Source of the DNA: Solenopsis invicta
Taxonomy: Eukaryota > Arthropoda > Insecta > Hymenoptera > Formicidae
Length of the DNA: 64,000 bases
Assembly (NCBI RefSeq): GCF_016802725.1
Contig: NC_052669.1
Location: 23,403,770-23,467,769 of the forward strand
Direction: 5' to 3'
Below are positions 27,001-39,000 of this stretch, one piece after another. A program made the position numbers and the translations under genes. Position 1 is the stretch's first letter; every line of letters begins with the position of its first letter. Under the pieces are notes generated by a model. The model saw only the letters and a program-made list of their open reading frames with translations. It ran no database searches and had not been told where the DNA came from.

Positions 27001-30000
27001 CCTAACGATCGGCGTGTGCAGCCGATGCACTTCTCGCGTGCATTCGACGCGGACCGACTTAATTGCCGTCATCGATCAAAGACGCCGCGCTAATTGCGAG
27101 AAGAACAATGTTATTTTCCACGTTTAGAATGACGCTGTTTTAGTGTGTGTTCGTGTGTATGTGTGTAAGAGAGAGAGAGAGAGGGGGGGGGAAGAGAGAG
27201 AGAAAGATCTTTCTCTCGAGTTCGACCGCGAGGTTGAATTTTAATGTATTCCACCCATTATGCATTCCGAACATGGCCGGCGCGGGACATGGTAACGCAA
27301 ACTTGTGCCATTAATCAAGATTCGTTTCTTGAGGGAAGGACGCAAACGGATTCACAGTTTCTCCATTGTCTCAAATTTCCGTCTTTGATTTTTCGCAATC
27401 GAACCAAGATACACTTCCGGATAGTACATTAAATCAAAACTTTTACTGTCACTTTTTGGAGAATAAAATACTCTTAAAAAAAGCATGTGATGTTTTTTTC
27501 TGTATCTATTGTTCTATCTCTAATGTATGTACCGCAAATAATAATTTATTTCTGCGTCGAGCAGAAAGAGATCGATTAAATACAATGCCGATTATTGCAG
27601 CTTTTCACGCGTACTTTCGCGATTCGAGTGGAATGTCGCGACGGTATATTTCCCGGACCGACCAACATTCCCTGAAAAATGAATTCATTTTTTACAGCTC
27701 ACCTGCATCCCGTGGACGCGTATCCGAGCACGAGCTTGTTTATTTATTAAGCGCACTCAATTACGCTTCCACATCGGCCGTAAACAACGCCCTCGTTCGC
27801 AGACTGGCTGCAATACAGGGTGACTAAAATCACATGCAATTTGATCTCTATAAAAATTAAATAAAAGAATAAATATATATAAATTTACACACAATTATTT
27901 GTGATAAAAACAACTTTTTTTTTCAAATGTTAGTTTTAAATGCTGTTCAAACTGATTTTAATTGAAAAATATTTGATTTCTTTTTATTTTCTTACTATTG
28001 ATTAATTATTTAAAACTAATTAATCTATTATATCGATACAGTCATTTAAATTTTTTGAAAATTGGCATACGTTATCTTTAAATGATGTTGTTCTCAAGTA
28101 TCATTTGGAAAATAATTAGCTATACTTATTGTGTGCATCATGCTTTATACATATAATTCAAAGACTTAAAAAATATGCTCGCACGTCTTTAAAAATCACT
28201 ATACCGTAAAAAAATCATAATTTAATTACTAGTTACATCTTATTCTAGCCACCCTGTGTATGTCGCCAGTGCCGCGATGTTCACAGTTTTCGAAGCGCAG
28301 AGAAGTACGATCTCTGGCATAATTTAGGGGCATAATTTACGAAAAATAAACGACACGGCAGTTGCGTTATAGTCAACGGGATATCTTCCTAATTTAAATT
28401 ACCTTCGAGTACTTTTCGCCGCATATTACCGTGGCAGCTATGCGCAAACATAGAGTTTGTTGTTACATCTGCATGTGCAGGCGCTGACGCACGCGCGATG
28501 CGCATAGATACATGCGTGATGGAGGACAGCAAGTCAGAGAACAATGCAATTTTGCATATAATGTCACTTTGACGTTAATCTTTTTTTACGATTCGTCTAA
28601 TGGGCCGTTAAGCGTGCTTTTTCATTGCGTCGCTGCTTTCACCTTTTATTTTCAAATATGCTACCCGTCTTTTCGTTGAAAAGACTTCTTCCTCTCTTTG
28701 ATGTATCTCTTCGCGAAGCGCACTCTTATCCCGACGTTTCTTCACAGCGCAAAGTGCTGTATTTTGGTAAATAAAATACAGTATGTATCGCCGTTCATAG
28801 GATACGAAATGCATTATTCATCCTTTAGAACTGAAACTTTTAGCGGAAGTCATAAATACAGCAAGTTGAATACGAATAAGTGTGAATGAAGAGTGAACTT
28901 CAAAAGTACCCAAGTTTATTATTTTCTACCGCGTCGTAGAAAAAACTTAGTTTTAATTTCAGAATTCTATTCTTGTGTGGATATATGGTAATTCACTTCT
29001 TTTAATTCTGACAGCGGGATGGAAATTTTTCGCGCAAAAAAAGATATTACGGACATTTCAATTGGAAAGATCCGCCAATTAATCCTAATGCTTTGAATAT
29101 TCAATCGTTGCGTTCTATGCATTCTCGCATTCTCTCCCGGTCCTGTGAGTAGAACAATATGTTTTGCGTATGTGAAATGAATATACACGGAAGGAAGCAA
29201 AAAACCCTTGTCATGAGAAATGCCTCGAGTTTTAATTTTCAAATTGCGTTATTCCGATGTGACCGTTGTTAAGAGGACGACATTTTTAACAGGATCCGCT
29301 TATATTCCTTTTTCTTGTATTCACGTCCTGCTGGATTAATTTGCGCCCTGGGACCCGGGAACAGGCGGTAAAGTTCTAATTTCGTAACTTGTAATTAACT
29401 TGGCCCGCGAAGCTAACTTCGTTCGTGAAAAAAAGAGATATGGTAGCTACGGAGTTGGCGGAAAAATCTGTTCTTTAATTGCTAATTCAAATAACGTAAT
29501 TAACTTCTTCATCGACGTGGAGCGGACTTTATTGTAGATTTTTCGCTCCGTCTTCGGCAAGAGTCAAGAACAACGAACGAGTTCGTATAATTGAAGGAAA
29601 AATCAAGTATTAGATACTTTTAGATTTCGCCTCGCAAAATCCGCAAAATGTAGTAATTGCAAAGGAAGCTGTTTCGTAACTCACTTCGCAATTGATCAAG
29701 TTATTAAATTGTATACAAATGTTACAGAATATTTCCCTTGGAGAAAAAATACGTTTATAGGGGTGTTGAAAGCGATATTACTCACAATCAGTGGATGGAT
29801 TTCCGAAAACAGACAGCTCAGTTATCGTCTCGTTTCACCTTTCGTCAAACTTGTTGAGACGTCGGTCGATGATGGTGGCGCGGGGCGTGGTCGCGATAGA
29901 GGTTTCGTGCAACCGGAAGATATAGTGACAATATCGCTTCAACGTGTCATTAGTTAAGCTAGCTACGAGTAAGCGAGCTCGGGTATTCGCAAGTGAGGTT

Positions 30001-33000
30001 ACACCCCTACCGACTGAGAGGTTGAGGCCTGGTCATTAACGGATGAACTTCGAAAGGCGGTCCCGTAAATCCGCCAAAGCCTCCGCCGCCGCAGACTCCC
30101 TCGCACACAGCTCTCGCAAAGCAATATCTCGAGATATTGATAATGCAGGCGGGAGATGATCCGCAGCATCTTCCATGTTTCAGCATCGACGCGCCACTAA
30201 ATACCTCCCGCTAGATATGCGGGGTATTACGGAATGTTCATCCCCTCTCCACATATAGCTTTCAATTAATCCATAGGAACCTATAGAAGGTTCAATGCTA
30301 ACTTGATAAAACAGAAATTCTCCGTTATTGATACCGTTATTGTTACCCCAATTTGATTATCGCAATAGGGAGTATTTCGTAAAACGAAGAAAATGTAAAT
30401 GATGAATAAATTATTTCAATGAATATGTAATTTCAAAAGGGAAAAGAATGTGAATTATTTAAAAATATAATATTAATCAAATAATATTATTTTTAAGATA
30501 TGACTGTTTCTCTCTAGCGTGATTTCTTTAAAGAAAGTGTTGCGTATATAAGCAGGAAAATGATGGAAATAACAGATTTGAAACTTTTCTAATGCAACCG
30601 TTATCTACGTTTCCCTCTCGTTGTTAGTGAAATGGAAAAACAAGAATCACGCTATTTCGAGCAGTGAGTTGCTGATACAACTTATGATATGCGCAATTTT
30701 TATCGAACTAATCACCCGCGTAAAGAATTCCGGAAGATAAGCGCATTATATTGCAGCAATGCGGTCGAGTTTACCTCTTATACGTAAGTGCACAATAGTG
30801 TTTCGCGTTATCGTCTGAAGGCGATTGTTATCCGACGAGTATTGTACAAGTTTTTCCCCATTCTCGAAAATAGGTCATTGTATATTTCTAACATAATCGC
30901 AACCGTACGCATTGAGTGTGCGTGTGTGTGTGTGTGTGTGTTCGGTGTGGAAAAAATCGTTTTACTTCATCCGAAGCCGAAAGCAAATTTGTTCTACTTC
31001 GTGCACGCGGCTTTACGGGGCTTTTAGTTTTCGCGTTTGCTTCCGCAGCGGTAAGCCGCCGTTCTTCTTTTCGCTCTAACCTGACGGCTGTTGGTCCAGA
31101 CAAAGGCTTAAGCTTGTAGTCACGTCGGATCCACGCTAACTTTTAGAGTGTCTTCAACAGCATACATGCAATTTTCCATTTAGTTGTCAGGCGCAAACGT
31201 GGTAGCTCAGAAAATCTGCGTATTCTTACATGCTCGCGAATCGCTTGCGCGCGAATAAAATGTTACGTGCGTTTATTTGAAAATTTTTTTCATTTTGTGC
31301 GAGCGATAATATAGTCTTAAAATATTCGCAAATTTTGTATTAACTATTAATTAGCTTGTAGTTATAATTTTGCAATAGATTCTTTTACAATAATAAAACG
31401 TTTTGTATAAATTACTCACTCTTTGCTTTCGTATAATGTGTTTCACAAGAAACACATCATTATCATCTACATAATAAATTTCCAACTGTATTAAATTACA
31501 AGTTGCAGTCCGACGTAACTTCCTAAGGGCAGAATGCAAAAGATAAAACGAGCAGAGCTTCATCGTGCAATAAAAACGAAGCCTTTCTATTCGGTGAATG
31601 GCAGTTGAAGGATTGTTCCTCTGTCGTTCCAACTTTCATACATCCGCGATTGCGCCGGTGTGCGAGTATAATGATAACGTCGACTTGAACTTTCTTACAG
31701 CATGATATCGCCCCCGAGAATTTGTGCAGTGCTTACCGTGGAATTTCGCAAGTTCCCGGAAGCTGTGCAGCCTCGTCGAGGCGTCAGTGAGGGGAGACTG
31801 AAGGGAGGGAGGGGCAGTACTAACTAAGAGAGTTACCGTAAAGTGTTGCAGCGTTAAGTTGACCGAATTTATGTTAGTTGCCGCCGTTCTGGTCGTAGCC
31901 TCGACTAGTTACAATATTCTAAAGTATCATGGCTTTTCGAAAATGACGCGGGGATGTAACAAAAAGCGATACCCCGAATTTCCGTATAAATTTCCGATCA
32001 AAGATATTTGTATTTGTAATTCAACGGAAAATGTCATAATGTTTTGTCCCTCTATTTTAGTGATATTTAATGGATAACGATTATGAAACATAAAACCGTT
32101 CACGAGCGATACGCGATTCTAAATGGTCAGTTTAATAAAAGAGATGTTGGTTTTATCTCGTGCTTATCGCTGCAGGATTACATAGTATCGCCAAATGTAA
32201 TTACGTAATCTGTGAAAGTTCTACGTGATTGAACCTATAAATAAATTCATCTCTTATTCACGTCATATATATGTGTAATGTATAATCGTTATCAAATTCT
32301 TTCCACATCAATAAACATTTAAAGTCACAAATTTCGAATTCTAGTTTATAGCTCGAACATGTCCATATATTTGTACAGGTCTCATTATTTATTCGTTGCA
32401 ACTTTTTACGAGCTCCAACTACAGCATTGCTGCAACTTTCGACGCATTTCACTACATTATGATTACATCATAATTAAATTGTTTAATTTACAATTTAACG
32501 CAGTTCCTTTTGCGTTTATTTACGTACGCTCAAAGCGAGAAACTTTCCGCCGAGTAATTTTAACGAGCTTAAACACGCGCGCACTTTTTTCCCCTGCACG
32601 TGCAATAAATCGTTACGAGCATTTGCAACTGATAGAAACTTCAATACTAGACGATGATTTGAAAGTACTCCCGCGGAAATGAGATCGTGCTATCCGCGAA
32701 ATTCTCAGCATCGAAAGCTTCAAAATGCCGACAGACATCTTCAAGTTTCATCACCTCGTGCATATTTTAGTCGCTTCCGCTTTGCTTTATTTTTATCTCT
32801 TTATCGGAACAGCACGCATTTGCTAGTACATCTATGTTGATACCTCTCTACCCACATTAAATGTGATATTATCTTCAAACTTTTGACATCATATGTCAGC
32901 AAATCCCTTTATCCTATTCTCTGTTTGATTTGTTATCTTTCAAGCTTTTTGATATTTTTTATTTTTATTTTTAACCTACTTGTTTATTTTCTCATTTCTA

Positions 33001-36000
33001 ACTGACGCAATTGATATAAAAAGGAAAGTTTCTAATTAATGTTTCGTTAATTATTGTTTGTCTTTTCTTGGAATATCACATTACTTGATACAAAAACTAT
33101 GTCGTTATTCTTTAACTATCTTGCTGACACTGTGAGCAACACATATCAAATTACTAATAAACGTACAAACCCAAAAGCCATGTCGCGTTAATAAAGACTG
33201 AATTACAGCTGTTTCACGTCCGCAAAATGAACTAAAATAATGAAGAACATTAAGACCTCTCCTTTTACTTTTTCAGTAGCGCAAGTAATATATATACATA
33301 TGTGTCGTGTAATATTAAGTTTCGTTCAAAGTTCACTTAAACATTAGTTTTGTACATTGAACAAAATATCAGTAAAAAACAGTAAAAATATTAATGTTAA
33401 AAGTATCTTATTATTTCCGCAATAATCGACGTGATTATTTTATTAAAAGATAATAAATTAATACAAATTGAACACGTGCGTTAATATTTTTATAATCTGT
33501 TATTCCATTTAAATCTAGTTTGATCTAATTTTTACCGGAGAGCAATTGATTAAAATGTTCTGATGGTTCTACGATATCAAGATCAATTAATGGCACTTAT
33601 TCAAATCATACATCATTAACTTTACTTGATTAAAAGAAGAAAAATGGAATTCCACGAATATCGATCATCCCAGATGAGTTACATCGCTATTATAATCCGA
33701 TATTTATACGGACCAATTTCTAAGCGGATCGACGAGCTATTCTAAATGAGAGAGCTGCACGGTCGCGATAAGATTCTCGCTGATGCGAGCTCCTCGCGCG
33801 AATCTCCATCCGCTCGAGTCGATCACCGCCACAGAAATATTCAGTTTAATCGCGCGATCTGCAGGTCAATAAATCCGCAGTCGAGGGGGACGACCGAGAT
33901 TGAGTCATTAGTTTACGGGGATAAGACTAATGACCCAATCCCTCAAACGCGATAAATCAGTTTCCCAAGCGGGTGAACTTATTCGGCTTACATCGGCCAA
34001 CCCGCTGTAACCGAGTGTAATGGCGAACATTCGGCCCAAGGTACGAGTAACGTAGTGGTGGGCAGCGTGTAGTAAATTCACAGTTATGAGCTGGTTCTGC
34101 GAGTGCTCCCGCCTTGTGATTTACGCGATACCATACGGCTGACACGGAAACGTGTTTAACGGCGTTACGTCTCGAGTGTCGCTTCGAATTAATATCCTGA
34201 TCTTCCGTGGATCTCATTCTTTCAAAATTCTAAAAAGCATCGTTGTCTTTCCTAATTTGTACTTGGAGACTAGCTTAAGCGCCGTGACGCTGCATGTCGA
34301 TAAATGCTTTGTTACGTGTAAGATATCTGAGAGAACGGTAGTGACATTTTATCATAAAATTATTCTAGCTTATAATTTATTTGGCACGTTTATTCGATTT
34401 TGCACATTTCTTTGCGATTAATTATTATCTTAGCGTATGGAAGATCACGTTTGCACCGTTAATACTTGTCTTAGTCGGTGCTTGCAGGCAAAATGATAAT
34501 ATATTGAGGATATTACGATATTCGGTGTAGATAATCTACGATTCATTTAAAATGCAGATATTCGCCGACAAAAACGTTAATGTCATCTTTCCAATTAAAA
34601 TATGACAATAGTTAAAAAAAGGTTCGTGTTAAAGTTGATGAAGGATTATGTTAAAAATACAATAAAAAATATTTTTCGAATAAAATTAGTGGTTACATAT
34701 TAGTACGCATAGAAAATCGCATTAATTCTCATTAACTTTTTTAATCGTTTTTTAACATTGTGAGTTCTAATAAAATTTAAATAAAAAATGTATTTTTTTA
34801 TATGCACTAAAATAATTTTTTTGTTTCATTTTTTTGCAAATCAAGATTGCTTTTTTTATGAAAATAAAAAATTTGTTAAACACAATAATTTATTCTTGGA
34901 TAATTATGTTAAATATTGCGATTAAAAGATTTGAATTTTTGACATTTTAAATAATTCAATAAATGAATTTAACAGTTCAATAAAATTAAATAAATGCAAA
35001 TGTACAAATGTAAAAGTATATATAAAATTTGCATAATTTTTATAAGAATATTCCTTACATCACATTGCTGAAAAATAGTGCAATAAATGCAATAATTCAA
35101 GATCATATTATACAAACTGTTCTGAGTAATGCAAGAATTTCGTTGTGACTGAACATTTAACGCGGAATTACATTTAAATGAACGGTTTTTAAATTTCCTT
35201 GAGATATCTTTCAACTGTCTTATATTGGACAAACACTTGTTTATGAAACTAAATATTTACGTAGATTGTATGACGTCCTTTGTTTGTTGACGACTTGTTC
35301 TAACTTGGGTCTCATATTTATTTTTACACACGTTCCTTTTCGCTCTCTCATCCCTCCTCGAATCGATAGTCGCAATAATATGTGTAAGTAATGCGAACAT
35401 TATTAGTCGATAGCGGGTATTCGCTTGTGTTCGATCATGAGGAGAACACGTATTTGTGTTGAAGTGTGCGTCTACGTGGTGTTCGGCGTTATCGCCGTTG
35501 CTGCGATTTTTGAAGGTAAATTTTCGTAAAGAAAAGCCAATATCTTTTTTTTTCAATATCATTTGTTAGTCATGTTTAAATTATTCTTAGAATGTGACAA
35601 TTTCTTCTAAAATTGACCAGACAATGGATTCAAAACCGTTGTAATTTAAAGTGATTCACGGGATCAATTCATCGCGTTTAGAACAATAATGTATTCATGA
35701 CCAAACTTTTTTTATGAATTTCTTTTTCGTAAAGACAAGCATAGTGGATCGAAATGTCCTGGCCCAGTGAGTTATTACGAGGCCCTCGAGTGCACGCCGG
35801 TATATAATCAAGGATCGAACTCTTGTGCCAACGAATACCTCTGTGATCATATAGAAACTAGATCTAGCGACAAGTGTTATATCAACGGCCACGAGTATAA
35901 TCTCTACCATTACCTGAACAACGAAGATGCATATCTTGTATGCGATGCCATGTGCACTTGCGAACCCGGACATAATCGTGATGAAATGTAAGTATGACTT

Positions 36001-39000
36001 CGATATAAATATATTGTATTATTTCATACTGCGTGACAGTAACGGTCGGCGCAAATCGTGTGTTTTGACAACTGTCTGGCAAGGTTATTCTGTCCTCTTT
36101 AAATCGGAATCTGTGTATTTTTCAATAAATGGCCTGATTTAAATGTTATACTTATAACTATATTAATCAGTGATGTATACACTGTCTATCAAAAATATAT
36201 TCCGATCACTGAGAAAACTCTTCTCTTTTTAATCAGAATCAGTGAATATGTGATATATTCTCTGATTACATGCTGTACGAATAATCACAGTATAAATTAA
36301 ATATAACACTGTAAATTTCAGTAAAATTTCACTCATTCATAATGTTTTGATATAAATAATAAAATATGTAATTTATTTATTTAATTTAATTTTGTTTATT
36401 AAAGAAAACAATGAAATTAAAAATAATTAATCACAGGAAAGAAGATTGAAAAATGAAATAGACAAAAAAGACAAGAGAGAAAGAGTAAATATTTTTTGTA
36501 AGAAAAAAAATAAAAATGTTTAAATCTTTGTTACATTGATAACTGTCACTTTTATTCTCTCTCTTTCTCTTTCTAGCACGCATAATTTCAAATATAATTT
36601 CAAATAATCAAAACATGAAAATATAACTACTTGCTGCTATGCACGATTTTATTCGACATTTTATAGATTTCTCATTTTTGTGCAAGTAGCGCGACAATCA
36701 TGAATATTTAATACGGTTCAGCATGTGTGCGTGCATGGGTGCATCTTCTTTCGATATTATGAAAGATTCATGTACGGCGTCACATTATTCAAATTACATC
36801 ACGTTTTCTCGTACGCGTCGACAGTTCGGGATTATTCTGTCATGGTAACACGTGTGATAGATACGTGAACATAATTCACATATTGTAAGGAATTTGTTCA
36901 CGTTTGTATAAGATATTCAACACGATTTGTTTTTACTTTGAACTGGCTACTTGATGGATTGCTTAAAAATTATCGTATAATTTCACACCATTTATTTGCA
37001 CATTCTTAAATTATTTCAATTTCTTGTCTATAAACTGTTTAACAGTGCAAAATTTATAAAAATTGAATATAAACTATTTGATATCAAATGAGAATGTCAA
37101 ATCACTGATTATGTATAACATATTGAGATCAACATAGCTAAATTATAGATATAAATGATACGAAGATAAAATCATTAAATTCTTTTGATTTAACTAATTG
37201 TACAATTTTTTCAACTAGCGCTGCGTTTGAATGCTTTGATGAAGATTGTCCAACAGTAATAGCTAAAGATGACTGCTATCTATGGAATGATCCATTTAAA
37301 TGTTGTGGAGATCCGCAAAACATTTGTTGTAAGTACATTTTTAATCAAACATTATTTACAATATTTAACCAATTATTATGTAGAAACCCGCATCAAAAAT
37401 GTATTGTCAAAAATATATTATCAATAATTACAATTATATTTAGTTATGATTAAATTTTGCTTCAAATAACGATAATTCGACAAGTCACGCACGTACATGT
37501 ACAATTGCTTAGACAATAAAATATGACAAGGACATTCATAGAAATAAAAGTATAAACAATGCTCTTTACATATTTTAGCAGAAGAATGGGAAACGAGATA
37601 TAAGTGTAATGTAAACGGTAAGATTTATTTGGAAGGTGAATATTTCTATGTAGATCAAGAATCCGACTTGACCTGCGTCTGCCAATCAGGTTACAAAGGT
37701 AATGTTAATTATTGTCATATAATAAATTTACAATTTAAAGTTAGCTATTGAGACGACGTGATACTTCGTGCGCAATTGTTCGATTAGAAATTATTAAACA
37801 AGTAAAGGTCAAAACACAAGGCAAATAAAAAGCCTAAAACCCAAGAGTCAAACAATATAACTACAAACGAGGTCGGCGATTAAAGATAAAATGTCCTTCG
37901 TACTTGACCCGAGTTTCTAATCATGATGAAAGATTAGGAATGACATCTTTTCCGATTTTATAATATCTTTACTCAAGAGCATGGAACGAAGAAAATTTTT
38001 GCTGAAAACTACTCGAAGTATAGTCCAAACATTTGACAATTTCATTATTTAATTTAAGTATACTATATGTATATACGAACACAACTGTGCACAAAGTACT
38101 GCGACGTATTTCACTAATCAAATTTAATTTTTAATTATATTTTTAATAGTTCAAGAGTTTTTTAAATAAATTTCTATTTTAATAAATTTTTTTTTTATAA
38201 ATTTAAATTGTTTTTAACTCGTGTAATTCTCAAAGGGTTCGATATGGAACATGATTGCAATTTTTTTATATTCCTAACTATTTTTTTATTTTTCTATTTT
38301 AGGTAATAACATTCCACCTTTCTGTGTGAGGACTAATCATACAGCCTGCGCCCATCCTGCATTCAGTCATATAAATCATTTGAAAAAAAAATGTGCTCCA
38401 ATTTATTTTTATGATGAATTTTCGAAGAAAAAATGTTATATGAATATGATATGCCGTAAGTTTGGTGAAAGTGATTTTGATCGCATATATTTCGTTGTCA
38501 TATTATTTTCCCCAACGCTTCTATTCAATTTTTCAGAGAATGCTGACGATGTTGTCATTCCCAAGTCTGAATTTGGATCGTCTGACACTTTGGAGAGTAC
38601 GTTTCGTATTTATTTTTAAATGTGGCAACTCTTGTAAAATATGAGCATTAGATCCTCCATTGTATTGCTCTATAAGTAATCATTTGTCATGTAATCAAAT
38701 TAGTTAACTTTAGAAATTAGAGTACTTCATACACATACTGCACAATATAAAATTAATCTTGGCATATTTTTGCTGAAGGAACTAATTTCTTATTCCGTTA
38801 AATCGTTTAATTTTATTCGTTTATTTTCTTCTTTAATTTTATGAATCGAGATATTTATGGAAAAAATATTACTTTATGAATCGATACGGTAACCATACGA
38901 ATAAAGTGTAAGATATACAAAATGATATATTGACACGCATTTAAACGGTCAAGCGATACTAATTACACAATCGTACTGCGAATCGCGTCAAATAGGAGGT

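Larger units (their letters stand above)
24546..35436 (+). other. Intron 2 of the CUB gene, part before the nested gene
   Basis: No further exon of the outer gene was found here. The stretch holds MITE copy 4 (25481-25722), a GA/poly-G tract near 27169-27212 and the ACAGGGTG element (27815-28257). A TG microsatellite lies at 30916-30941 and a signal-peptide-like small ORF at 31871-32077. A GC-richer patch around 29950-30240 has no ORF of note. From 32700 to 35250 the DNA is AT-rich and empty of recognisable features. Confidence 0.6.

Noticed and set aside
27366..27827. 153-codon frame on the + strand
   Set aside because: Lacks a real start codon, mixed AT-rich composition, runs into the terminal repeat of the ACAGGGTG element; no family recognised.
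31195..31260. tRNA-like GGTAGCTCAG string
   Set aside because: The surrounding bases do not fold into acceptor and anticodon stems and no TTCGA loop follows at the right distance.
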